NCBI RefSeq assembly: GCF_003439125.1
Contig: NZ_QSUU01000003.1
Location: 30,253 to 94,252, forward strand
DNA: 64,000 bases
Direction of reading: 5' to 3'
From: Collinsella sp. OM04-5
GTDB taxonomy: Bacteria; Actinomycetota; Coriobacteriia; Coriobacteriales; Coriobacteriaceae
Part shown: piece after piece, positions 9,668 to 18,070 of the stretch
How the letters are laid out: the number at the start of each line of letters is the position of its first letter
Numbering within the stretch: the first letter of the stretch is position 1
Notes under the pieces: generated by a model
The model's database searches: none
Seen by the model: the letters and a program-made list of their open reading frames with translations, nothing else
Told to the model about the DNA's origin: nothing
Translations under genes and position numbers: made by a program

Positions 9668-11002
9668 ATGAAACCTATCGTCGCCGTCGTCGGACGCCCC
9701 AACGTGGGCAAGTCCACGCTCGTTAACCGCCTGGCCCAGACCTCGGACGCCATCGTCCACGAGTCCCGCGGCGTCACGCGCGACCGCTCGTATCACACGG
9801 CCGATTGGAACGGTCGTGAGTTCACCATCGTCGACACGGGCGGTATCGAGCCACTCAAGAGCGACGATGTCTTTGCCACGTCCATCCGCGACCAGGCACT
9901 CGCCGCCGCCGAGGAAGCCGCCGTCATCCTGTTTGTGGTCGACGGCCGCACCGGCGTCACCGAGGAGGACGAGTCGGTCGCTCGCATGCTCAAGCGCTGC
10001 GACAAGCCGGTCTTTCTGCTGGTAAACAAGCTCGACAACCCCGATCGCGAGAACGACAGCATCTGGGAGTTCTATTCGCTCGGCATCGGTGAGCCCACGC
10101 CGCTCTCGGCCCTGCATGGTCATGGCACGGGCGACCTGCTCGACGATATCGTGGCCCTGCTTCCGGAGGAAGAGGACGAGGTCGCCGACGAGTTCCCCGA
10201 TGCGCTGAACGTGGCCATCATCGGCCGCCCCAACGCCGGCAAGTCCTCGCTGTTCAACCGCATCCTAGGCGCCGACCGCTCTATCGTGTCCAACATTGCC
10301 GGCACGACGCGCGACGCCATCGACACCGTCGTGGAGCGCAACGGCAAGCACTACCGCATGGTCGACACCGCGGGCATCCGCAAGAAGAGCACCGTGTACG
10401 AGAATATCGAGTACTACTCGATGGTCCGCGGCCTGCGCGCCATCGACCGCGCCGACGTGGCGCTGCTCGTCGTCGACGCCTCCGTGGGCGTTACCGAACA
10501 GGACCAGAAGGTCATGGGTCTTGCCATCGAGCGCGGCTGTGCCATCGTTGTGCTGCTCAACAAGTGGGACCTGCTCGACGACGACCGCAAGCGCGAGGCC
10601 TGCATGGAGACCATCGACCGCCGTCTGGGCGTCATGGCTCCCTGGGCCCAGTACCTGCGCATCTCTGCCCTCACTGGCCGCAGCGTCGAGAAGATCTGGG
10701 CGATGGTCGACGCAGCCGAGAAGACGCGTTCGCAAAAGATCAGCACCTCGCGCCTCAACACGTTCCTCACCGACCTACGTGAGTTCGGCCACACCGTGGT
10801 GGACGGCAAGCGCCGCCTGCGCATGCACTACGTGACTCAGACGGGCGTCAATCCGCCGACGTTCACGTTCTTCGTCAACCACAGCGATCTGGTCAACGAC
10901 ACCTACCAGCGCTACGTGGAGAACCGCATGCGCTCGACCTTCGATTTTGCCGGCACGCCCATTCGACTCTTCTTTAGGAAGAAGGAACAAAAGGATGCAT
11001 AA
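9668..11002 (+). CDS. der: Ribosome biogenesis GTPase Der (EngA)
   Basis: A double-GTPase needed for 50S subunit maturation. The first G domain has GRPNVGKSTLVN and DTGG; the second has GRPNAGKSSLFN, DTAGI and NKWD. The C-terminal KH-like domain follows (SRLNTFLTDL ... KRRLRMHYVTQTGVNPPTF). 444 residues, full length. AAAGGAGAGCAG precedes the ATG, so the longer frame that reaches into the DUF512 gene was rejected. Its end overlaps plsY by 8 nt. Confidence 0.97.
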   Translation: MKPIVAVVGRPNVGKSTLVNRLAQTSDAIVHESRGVTRDRSYHTADWNGREFTIVDTGGIEPLKSDDVFATSIRDQALAAAEEAAVILFVVDGRTGVTEEDESVARMLKRCDKPVFLLVNKLDNPDRENDSIWEFYSLGIGEPTPLSALHGHGTGDLLDDIVALLPEEEDEVADEFPDALNVAIIGRPNAGKSSLFNRILGADRSIVSNIAGTTRDAIDTVVERNGKHYRMVDTAGIRKKSTVYENIEYYSMVRGLRAIDRADVALLVVDASVGVTEQDQKVMGLAIERGCAIVVLLNKWDLLDDDRKREACMETIDRRLGVMAPWAQYLRISALTGRSVEKIWAMVDAAEKTRSQKISTSRLNTFLTDLREFGHTVVDGKRRLRMHYVTQTGVNPPTFTFFVNHSDLVNDTYQRYVENRMRSTFDFAGTPIRLFFRKKEQKDA

Positions 11003-11678
11003 TCCGATTCTGCTGACCGCCATCTGCGCCGTGGTCTCGTTCTTTATCGGAGCGATTCCGTTTGGCCTGATCCTGGGCCGCGTGTTCAACCACACCGACA
11101 TTCGCAAGGCGGGTTCCGGCAACATCGGCACAACCAATGCGCTGCGCGTGGCCGGCCCTAAGGTGGCCGCGCTCACGTTGTTGCTCGACTGCCTTAAGGG
11201 CGCCATCTGCGTCCTTATCGCGCGTCCGCTCATTGCCGACTTGGGCTATGGCTTCCCCGTAAGCATCATGGCGCCCGGAGCCCCCGGCGATTGGATGCTC
11301 GGCGTCATTTGCCTGGCAGCGGTGTGGGGCCATATCTTCTCGCCCTACCTTAACTTCCACGGCGGCAAGGGTATCGCGGTTGGCCTGGGCGTCATCCTCG
11401 CCTGGTACTGGCCTATTGGCCTGTCGCTGCTCGGCATGTTTATCGTGGCCGTCGCCATCACCAAGTATGTGTCGGTGGGCTCGCTTGCCGCTGCCATCGG
11501 TCTTCCCATCGCTGCTTGCGCGGTCTTTCCGTACAGCAGCCTGGGACTTAAGTTTTGCATGGCGATAATCGGCATCACCGTTGTGTGGGCCCATCGCGCG
11601 AATATCCAAAAGCTCATGGCCGGTAAGGAGTCCAAGCTCTCGTTTACCAAGCGCGTCACCGAGCCCGACGATAAGTAG
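10995..11678 (+). CDS. plsY: Acyl-phosphate:glycerol-3-phosphate acyltransferase
   Basis: It transfers the acyl chain from acyl phosphate to sn-glycerol-3-phosphate in the membrane. Conserved motifs are the opening GAIPFGLILGR, then DIRKAGSGNIGTTNALR, HGGKGIAVGLGVIL and the late RHR-like segment WAHRANIQKL. About five hydrophobic helices are present in 227 residues. The ATG lies inside the end of der, with GAAGGAAC upstream. Confidence 0.95.
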   Translation: MHNPILLTAICAVVSFFIGAIPFGLILGRVFNHTDIRKAGSGNIGTTNALRVAGPKVAALTLLLDCLKGAICVLIARPLIADLGYGFPVSIMAPGAPGDWMLGVICLAAVWGHIFSPYLNFHGGKGIAVGLGVILAWYWPIGLSLLGMFIVAVAITKYVSVGSLAAAIGLPIAACAVFPYSSLGLKFCMAIIGITVVWAHRANIQKLMAGKESKLSFTKRVTEPDDK

Positions 11679-11687
11679 GAGAGAATC

Positions 11688-12695
11688 ATGAATGTTGCGC
11701 TGATTGGCTCCGGCTCCTGGGGAACCGCCGTCGCCGGCCTTGCCGCCGCGCGAGCCGAGCGCGTGACCATGTGGGCCCACAGCGAGCAGACGGCCGCCGG
11801 CATCAATGGCGAGCACTGCAACCCCCGGTATCTGGTGGACTACGAGCTGCCCGGCAACGTCGTCGCCACGACGGACCTGGCGCAAGCGCTCGATGCCGCC
11901 GACGCCATCATCTTTGCCGTGCCCTCCACACACCTGCGCAGCGTATGTCATCAGGCAGCGCCTTTCATCGCCGCCAACACCCCGGTGCTCTGCCTTACCA
12001 AGGGCATTGAGCCCGAGTCTGGCCTGCTCATGAGCGAGGTCATTGCCAGCGAGATCGGCAACGAGCGGCGTGTGGCGGCCCTCTCGGGCCCCAACCATGC
12101 CGAGGAGATTTGCCGCGGCGGGCTCTCTGCCGCCGTCATCGCCAGCGAGGACCAGCAGGTGGGGGAGACCTTTAAGGAGCTGCTGCTGTCCACGGCCTTC
12201 CGCATCTACCTGTCGCAGGATATGACCGGTGTCGAGGTTTGCGGCGCTATGAAAAACGTCATCGCCATCGTGTGCGGCATTTCCGCCGGTTCTGGTGCGG
12301 GCGACAACACGCTCGCCCTCATCATGACGCGCGGCCTGGCCGAGATCAGCCGTCTGGTGCACGCCCGCGGCGGCCAGGCCATGACCTGCATGGGACTTGC
12401 CGGCATGGGCGACCTCATTGCCACCTGTACCTCGGAGCATTCGCGCAACCGCACCTTTGGCTACGAGTTTGCCCACGGCGTGTCGCTCGACGAGTACCAG
12501 ACGCGTACGCATATGGTGGTCGAGGGCGCCGTCGCAGCCCGCAGCGTGAGCGAACTCGCCCGTTCACTGGGCGTAGACATTCCGCTCACCTTTGCCGTGG
12601 AGAAAACGCTCTACAACGGTGTTACTTTGGATAGGGCGCTCGAGATTCTCACCGACCGCGTCCCTTCTCAAGAGTTCTACGGACTCACCGACTAG
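11688..12695 (+). CDS. gpsA: Glycerol-3-phosphate dehydrogenase (NAD(P)+)
   Basis: It reduces DHAP to sn-glycerol-3-phosphate, the substrate of PlsY encoded just upstream. The N-terminal Rossmann motif is GSGSWGTAVA, then AVPSTHLR, CLTKGIE and ALSGPNHAEEI. The catalytic Lys lies in GAMKNVIAI, and SRNRTFGYE completes the C-terminal domain. 335 residues, full length. AGGAGAG ribosome binding site 5-7 nt upstream. Confidence 0.96.
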   Translation: MNVALIGSGSWGTAVAGLAAARAERVTMWAHSEQTAAGINGEHCNPRYLVDYELPGNVVATTDLAQALDAADAIIFAVPSTHLRSVCHQAAPFIAANTPVLCLTKGIEPESGLLMSEVIASEIGNERRVAALSGPNHAEEICRGGLSAAVIASEDQQVGETFKELLLSTAFRIYLSQDMTGVEVCGAMKNVIAIVCGISAGSGAGDNTLALIMTRGLAEISRLVHARGGQAMTCMGLAGMGDLIATCTSEHSRNRTFGYEFAHGVSLDEYQTRTHMVVEGAVAARSVSELARSLGVDIPLTFAVEKTLYNGVTLDRALEILTDRVPSQEFYGLTD

Positions 12696-12713
12696 CGCAG
12701 AAAGGCTACTACC

Positions 12714-13385
12714 ATGGGTTCCATTAAAATCGCTCCGTCCGTCCTCTCGGCCGACATGGCCAACCTCAAGGGCGAACTCGACAAGATCGCCGGTGCCGAC
12801 TACGTGCACTTCGACGTCATGGACGGCCACTTTACCGGCAACCTCACCTTTGGCGTTGACATCCTCAAGGCCGTCAAGCGCTCCACCAATGTACCGGTCG
12901 ACGCGCACCTCATGGTGTCGAACCCCGACGAGACGGTCGATTGGTACGCAGACGCCGGCGCCGATATGATCACCGTACACTACGAGGCCTCCACGCACCT
13001 GCACCGCACGCTCACCCATCTGCAGCAGCGCGGCGTTAAGGCCGGCGTGGTGCTCAACCCCGCCACCCCCGTGTGCGTGCTGGAGAGCATCATCGACGTC
13101 GTCGATATGGTGCTGCTCATGAGCGTGAACCCGGGCTTTGGCGGTCAGAGCTTTATCCCGGGCACCATCGCTAAGCTCCACGAGCTCAGGGCCATGTGCG
13201 AGCGTCACGGCGTTTCGCCCCTCATCGAGGTCGACGGTGGCATTTCTTCCAAGAACATTGTCGAGGTCGTCAAGGCCGGCGCCAACGTGCTCGTGGCCGG
13301 TTCTGCCGTATTTAAGTCCGAAGATCCCGCTGCCGAGGTTGCGCTGCTGCAGAAGCTGGGCAACGAGGCCGCACAGGAGGCATAA
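12714..13385 (+). CDS. rpe: Ribulose-phosphate 3-epimerase
   Basis: It interconverts ribulose-5-phosphate and xylulose-5-phosphate in the pentose phosphate pathway. The TIM-barrel signatures are APSVLSADMANL, HFDVMDGHF (metal His and Asp), HLMVSNPDE, MSVNPGFGGQSFI and EVDGGISSKN. 223 residues, full length. AGAAAGG upstream. The following cysteine desulfurase starts only 6 nt after its stop. Confidence 0.97.
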   Translation: MGSIKIAPSVLSADMANLKGELDKIAGADYVHFDVMDGHFTGNLTFGVDILKAVKRSTNVPVDAHLMVSNPDETVDWYADAGADMITVHYEASTHLHRTLTHLQQRGVKAGVVLNPATPVCVLESIIDVVDMVLLMSVNPGFGGQSFIPGTIAKLHELRAMCERHGVSPLIEVDGGISSKNIVEVVKAGANVLVAGSAVFKSEDPAAEVALLQKLGNEAAQEA

Positions 13386-13391
13386 ACCCTT

Positions 13392-14570
13392 ATGACCGCA
13401 GGTCAAAACCGCATACCCGTGAATCTTGACTATGCCGCCTCGACGCCCATGCGCGCCGAGGCGCTCCTTGCGCAGCGCGAATACGACGACAGCGAGCTTG
13501 CCGGCGTCAACCCCAACTCGCTGCATTCGCTCGGCCGCAAGGCTGCCACGCGTCTGGAGGTTGCACGTCGCGAGATCGCCCGCAGCTTTGGCGCGCGCGT
13601 CCGCCCGTCCGAGATTGTACTGACCAACGGCGGCACCGAAGCCAACCAGCTGGCGCTGCTCGGTCTTGCCGAGGGCGCTCGTCAGCGCGATCGCAAGCGC
13701 AATCGTGTAATCGTTTCGGCCATCGAGCACGATTCGATTCTGGACAACCTGCCGTTGCTGCGTGCCGCCGGCTTTACCGTCGACCTGGTGAAGCCCTGCC
13801 GCATGGGCTACATTAAGCCTGCCACGCTTGTCGAGCTGCTAGGCGACGACGTGGCGCTCGTGAGCATCATGGTTGCCAACAACGAGACCGGCGTGGTGCA
13901 GCCCATCCGCGAGCTTGCCGCGGCCACGCATACCGTTGGCGCCCTGTTCCACACCGATGCCATCCAGGGGTATCTGCATATTCCGCTCGATGTCACCGAG
14001 CTGGGCGTCGACGCCATGTCCGTCGCAGCCCACAAGATTGGCGGTCCCGTGGCATCTGGCGCACTCTACCTTAAGAGCCGCACGCCGCTGCGCCCGCGCA
14101 TCTTTGGCGGCGGACAGGAGGCCGGTCGTCGTGCCGGCACGCAAGACCTGCGAACGCAGCTCGCCTTTGCCGCTGCCGCCTCATCTCTGACGCCCCATGT
14201 GGCTCAGGAGCGCGCGAAGCTGCAAGCCCTTTCCGACAAGCTCTACGCCACGCTTACGGCTCATCCGCGTATTCATGCCACCATGGGCGACTACGCACAG
14301 GCCGATCGCCTGCCGGGCATGGTGTCGATCTACGTTGATGGCATGGACTCCGAGGAGCTCATCGTCAAGCTCGATGCCGCCGGCTTTGAGGTTTCGGCCG
14401 GCTCGGCGTGCTCGAGCGGCAGCATGGACCCGAGCCATGTGCTCAGCGCCATGGGCATTGGTCGCGAGCAGGCACTAGGTGCACTGCGCATTTCCTTTGA
14501 CGACCGCGTGAATCCGGACGATCTGGACGAGTTTGCCCAGACGCTGCTCTCGATCGCAGGTGCCGCATGA
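13392..14570 (+). CDS. Cysteine desulfurase (NifS/IscS class V aminotransferase)
   Basis: A PLP enzyme that releases sulfur from cysteine for Fe-S clusters and tRNA thiolation. The N-terminal LDYAASTPM, the LTNGGTEANQLAL cofactor motif, the PLP lysine in VAAHKIGGPVASG and the catalytic cysteine in SAGSACSSGS are all present. 392 residues, as expected for the IscS group. No scaffold gene (iscU/sufU) is adjacent. The Fe-S users in this window (IspH, DUF512, MiaB, RimO, MtaB, HemW) are plausible clients. Its end overlaps the Nif3 gene by 4 nt (ATGA). Confidence 0.94.
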   Translation: MTAGQNRIPVNLDYAASTPMRAEALLAQREYDDSELAGVNPNSLHSLGRKAATRLEVARREIARSFGARVRPSEIVLTNGGTEANQLALLGLAEGARQRDRKRNRVIVSAIEHDSILDNLPLLRAAGFTVDLVKPCRMGYIKPATLVELLGDDVALVSIMVANNETGVVQPIRELAAATHTVGALFHTDAIQGYLHIPLDVTELGVDAMSVAAHKIGGPVASGALYLKSRTPLRPRIFGGGQEAGRRAGTQDLRTQLAFAAAASSLTPHVAQERAKLQALSDKLYATLTAHPRIHATMGDYAQADRLPGMVSIYVDGMDSEELIVKLDAAGFEVSAGSACSSGSMDPSHVLSAMGIGREQALGALRISFDDRVNPDDLDEFAQTLLSIAGAA

Positions 14571-15376
14571 TCGTCGCCGAGCTCGAGCGCGCGCTACTGG
14601 CACGCTATCCCAAGACGGACACCGAGCCCTGGGACCACGTAGGACTCTCCGTTGGCGATCCGGCCGCGGAGATCACCGGCGTTGCCTGCGCACTCGATGC
14701 GACTGAGGCTAATGTTCGCCGCGCCCAAGAAGCAAGCGCCAACGTGCTGCTGACGCATCATCCCATATACATCAAGGCACCCGAGGCCTTTTGTCCGGCG
14801 GATGCCACACGACCCCAGTGCAGTGCGGCCCTCTACGAGGCTGCCCGCTGCGGGGTGAGCATTATCTCGCTCCACACCAACCTGGACCGCTCGCACGAAG
14901 CCCGTGTCTGCCTGAGCAAGCTGCTGGGTGCCGCACCCGTGAGCTCACTGGAGCACGTGGACGACCCCGAGGCCACCGGCCTGGGCGCACTTGCAACGCT
15001 CAACGACCCGTGCACGCTGCGCGATCTTGCCACCCGTGCTGCCACGGCCTTTGGCAGCGACCCGCGTGTGTGGGGCAAAGCTGATCGCCCGTGCCGCACC
15101 GTCGCCATTTTGGGCGGCTCCCTGGGCGACTTCGGAGAGCTCGCCATCGCCGCGGGCGCAGATGTTGTCGTGACGGGCGAGGCGGGCTACCACGTGGCGC
15201 AAGACCTTGCCTTGCGCGGGCTGCCGGTGATCTTGCTCGGCCACGACCGCTCCGAGGAGCCGTTCGTTGATATATTGATGAACTCTGCAGTTGACGCCGG
15301 GGCCGACCCCCGTCATGCGATTAAAATACTGAACCCTTGCCAATGGTGGACTGTGACAAAAGGAGAGAACTTATGA
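14567..15376 (+). CDS. Nif3-like dinuclear metal center protein (YqfO/YbgI family)
   Basis: A family of toroidal hexamers with a two-metal site; often called GTP cyclohydrolase 1 type 2, but its role is not settled. Metal-binding motifs are LLTHHPIYIK and SLHTNLDRS near the N-terminal half and VVTGEAGYHVAQD and LLGHDRSEEP near the end. 269 residues, without the PII-like insert found in longer members. It overlaps its neighbours by 4 nt on both sides, and the Nif3 to zinc-ribbon pairing is widely conserved. Confidence 0.9.
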   Translation: MIVAELERALLARYPKTDTEPWDHVGLSVGDPAAEITGVACALDATEANVRRAQEASANVLLTHHPIYIKAPEAFCPADATRPQCSAALYEAARCGVSIISLHTNLDRSHEARVCLSKLLGAAPVSSLEHVDDPEATGLGALATLNDPCTLRDLATRAATAFGSDPRVWGKADRPCRTVAILGGSLGDFGELAIAAGADVVVTGEAGYHVAQDLALRGLPVILLGHDRSEEPFVDILMNSAVDAGADPRHAIKILNPCQWWTVTKGENL

Positions 15377-16092
15377 GCGCCGGCGCTACGCTACTCAAGC
15401 TGCAACAGATCGATTTGGAGCTCGCCCGCAACAAGAGCGAACTTGCCAATATGCCGGAGCTCAAGGAGCTCGCTTCCAAGCGCAAGACCTACGTTAAGCT
15501 CAAGGCCGAAATGACCAGGCTCTACGCCCAACGCAAGGACCTGGATATTGAGCTCGACGATCTCAACACCACCGAGATTCAGACCAATAACGCCATCGAG
15601 GCCGCCAAGAAGCGCCATGTCGACGGCTCTGACTATCGCGAGGTTCAGGACCTGGAGAACGAGCTCGCCACCCTGGCCAAGCGTCTGGACAAGATTGAGC
15701 ACACCCGCAAGGACGTCGTTGTCGCCCACAAAGAGGCGCTCGACCGCGAGACCCGCGCGCAGGCAATCATCGCCAAGTTCGAAGAGGGCGTGAAGGCCGA
15801 TACCAAGGCCGCCCGCGCCAAGGCTGCCGACCTGCAGGCTCAGATCGAAGCCGCCACTAAGGAGCGCACCGCGCTGGCCGCCACGCTGCCGGCCGACGTG
15901 CTCACCGACTACGAGCGTCTGCTCAAGCAGTTCCGCGGCTTGGCCGTCGAGACCATCCAGGGCAACATCCCCACGGTCTGCCACACCGCGCTGCAGGCGT
16001 CATCCATGAGCGACCTCAACCACGACGGTAGTGAGATTACGCACTGCCCGTACTGCCACCGCCTGCTGGTGCTCCCGAGCAAGGAAGCTTAA
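15373..16092 (+). CDS. Coiled-coil protein with C-terminal zinc ribbon (CT398/DUF-type)
   Basis: 239 residues: a long antiparallel coiled coil over residues 5-185, rich in Glu, Lys and Ala, then a small zinc-ribbon-like end. The family normally carries two CxxC knuckles. Here the second is intact (CPYC), but the first reads VCHTAL, so it offers one Cys plus an adjacent His. The gene starts in the ATGA overlap with the Nif3 gene, with AAAGGAGAG upstream; a longer frame into Nif3 was rejected. Function unknown, presumably linked to Nif3. Confidence 0.85.
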   Translation: MSAGATLLKLQQIDLELARNKSELANMPELKELASKRKTYVKLKAEMTRLYAQRKDLDIELDDLNTTEIQTNNAIEAAKKRHVDGSDYREVQDLENELATLAKRLDKIEHTRKDVVVAHKEALDRETRAQAIIAKFEEGVKADTKAARAKAADLQAQIEAATKERTALAATLPADVLTDYERLLKQFRGLAVETIQGNIPTVCHTALQASSMSDLNHDGSEITHCPYCHRLLVLPSKEA

Positions 16093-16095
16093 ACG

Positions 16096-17307
16096 ATGGC
16101 GGCACCCAACAATTCAATGCAACTTGAGGGAAAAACGATCCTGCTGGGCATTACCGGCGGGATCGCCGCCTATAAGTCGTGCAATATCGTGCGCCTGCTC
16201 CAAAAGCGCGGCGCGCACGTCAAGGTCGTCATGAGCGAGCATGCCACTGAGTTTGTGGGGCCGCTCACCTTCCGCGCACTCACCAATGAGCCCGTTGCCG
16301 TGGGCCTATTCGACGACCCCTCCGACCCCATCCACCATATCTCGCTGGCGCAGGAGCCCGACGTGGTGGTCGTGGCGCCCGCGACGGCCAACATCATCGC
16401 TAAGATGGCCAACGGCATCGCCGACGACCTCATCTCCACCACGCTGCTTGCCACGCCGCGCCCCATCGTGATCGCACCGGCCATGAACAATGGCATGTGG
16501 AAGGCACCGGCCACGCAGGCCAACATGGCCACGCTGCGCGAGCGCGGTGTCAATGTTGTGGGTCCGGGTAGCGGTTACCTTGCCTGCGGCGACGTGGACA
16601 CGGGACGCATGAGCGAGCCCGAGGACGTCGTCGAGGCTGTCTGTGAGGTGCTCAACCCCGTGCCGCAAGACCTGACGGGCAAGCGCATCGTCATCACCGC
16701 CGGCCCCACGCACGAGCCGATCGACCCGGTGCGCTTCATTGGCAACCGTTCTTCGGGCAAGATGGGTATCGCCCTGGCGGGGGAGGCCGCACGTCGCGGT
16801 GCCGCCGTCACGCTCGTGCTGGGACCGACATCGCTCGATATTCCTCGCGGCGTAAAGTGCGTGCGCGTGCAGACCGCCGCAGAGATGCTGCAGGCGGCGT
16901 TAAACGCCTTCCAGACGGCCGACGCTGCCATTTGCGCTGCGGCCGTCGCCGACTACACCCCCGCGGCCCCTGCCAACCACAAGCTCAAAAAGGCCAACGA
17001 GCGCCTGGATCGCATCGAACTAGTCGAGACGGTTGATATTTTGGCCGAGCTTTCGTGCCAAAAGGGAGAGCGATGCGTGATCGGATTTGCGGCCGAGACC
17101 GATAACGTCGTGGAGTACGCGCAGCGCAAACTTGCCCGCAAGGGTTGCGATGTAATTATCGCCAACGATGTCTCGCGCGCCGATTCAGGCTTTGGAACCG
17201 ACACTAACAAGGCCTGGATTGTGAGCACAACAGGTACGAAAGAACTTCCCGTTCTAACAAAACCCCAGCTCGCAGATACAATTTTGGACTTGCTTCAAAA
17301 TTTATAA
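16096..17307 (+). CDS. coaBC: Bifunctional phosphopantothenoylcysteine decarboxylase / phosphopantothenate-cysteine ligase
   Basis: It performs two steps of CoA synthesis: cysteine ligation to 4'-phosphopantothenate (CoaB) and decarboxylation (CoaC). The CoaC half begins ILLGITGGIAAYKS and contains the flavin/substrate motif APAMNNGMW and ACGDVDTGRM. The CoaB half starts at KRIVITAGPTHEPIDPVRFIGNRSSGKMG and ends VIIANDVSRADSGF. 403 residues. The first ten residues before LEGKTILLG are poorly conserved, so the ATG at residue 8 could also be used. It closes the left + strand gene run. Confidence 0.95.
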   Translation: MAAPNNSMQLEGKTILLGITGGIAAYKSCNIVRLLQKRGAHVKVVMSEHATEFVGPLTFRALTNEPVAVGLFDDPSDPIHHISLAQEPDVVVVAPATANIIAKMANGIADDLISTTLLATPRPIVIAPAMNNGMWKAPATQANMATLRERGVNVVGPGSGYLACGDVDTGRMSEPEDVVEAVCEVLNPVPQDLTGKRIVITAGPTHEPIDPVRFIGNRSSGKMGIALAGEAARRGAAVTLVLGPTSLDIPRGVKCVRVQTAAEMLQAALNAFQTADAAICAAAVADYTPAAPANHKLKKANERLDRIELVETVDILAELSCQKGERCVIGFAAETDNVVEYAQRKLARKGCDVIIANDVSRADSGFGTDTNKAWIVSTTGTKELPVLTKPQLADTILDLLQNL

Positions 17308-17315
17308 AAAAGTTC

Positions 17316-17345
17316 TTGCACAAGTCTAAAGTTTCGGGTTAATAT
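17316..17345 (+). promoter_or_regulatory. Promoter of the tRNA-Pro gene
   Basis: TTGCAC (17316-17321) and TAATAT (17340-17345) are spaced by 18 bp, and the tRNA begins about 42 nt downstream of the -10 box. An overlapping TATACT at 17343-17348 could serve as the -10 instead. Confidence 0.6.
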
Positions 17346-17387
17346 ACTCCCTGTTGCGAGCGAGAGCAGAGCAACAAACAAAAGCTT

Positions 17388-17464
<77 letters not shown>

Positions 17465-17473
17465 GAAGTTTGC

Positions 17474-17503
17474 AGGTCAGGCACCTAGTGCCTGACCTTT
17501 TTT
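17474..17503 (+). terminator. Rho-independent terminator of tRNA-Pro
   Basis: A perfect 11-bp stem (17474-17484 with 17488-17498) with loop CTA is followed by T6, 9 nt after the tRNA. Confidence 0.93.
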
Positions 17504-17509
17504 GTTTTA

Positions 17510-18070
17510 AGCAATTGCTTAATTTTGATTAAGCAACAGGGTGCCAAAAATCTACCTACGCGATAATCGCCTTTTGCGGCTACTTGCGCGTTTTGCACGC
17601 GCTTGAGCCGATTTATTAACGCGATATGAATCTACATACGCGTAGCTGGTATGCAGCCGAGTACAGGCTGTATTTATCGCGGCGATTAACACAGATATAG
17701 CGACTATAACGGACAAGCATGTCGCTGTATTTATTCCAGTAGTTCACTTGATCGGTGGACAAGTGGGCTGTTGCAACGAAACGCCAAGCGGGATGGGCTC
17801 TATACGAGGACGCCGCAGGGTAATGGCGGGGGAGTGCGGCAGACGCTCTGAGAGCCGCTGTGTGATCCCATGTCTCCTTAACTCGATAATTTGTGATTCA
17901 AGCCACGAATCGGTCGAGCAATTGCCAAAAGAACGGCCCATGCAGGATTGCACGGGCCTTACATCAGATCAAATTTGAGCTAGAAGCACCAAGCGGAGCA
18001 GACGCAACACCATCTCGTCGCGGCCTCGGCGAGCGACATATCGCAGTCGAGGTAGACAACGAGGAAGTCG
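17510..18070. other. Noncoding flank of the accessory operon, with short repeats
   Basis: About 560 bases without a convincing gene; short frames on both strands have no ribosome binding site or family resemblance. The left half is AT-richer than its surroundings and carries degenerate repeats: AATCTACCTACGCG (17549-17562) against AATCTACATACGCG (17629-17642), and GCTGTATTTAT twice (17667-17677 and 17724-17734). The right part holds a terminator hairpin for the operon read from the right. Confidence 0.6.
17928..17958 (-). terminator. Terminator of the LanFEG-like/two-component operon
   Basis: A 10-bp hairpin (17935-17944 with 17949-17958, one G-U pair, loop of 4) lies ~110 nt after the histidine kinase stop. 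On the minus strand it is followed by GTTCTTTTGG, a short T-rich run. Confidence 0.65.
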
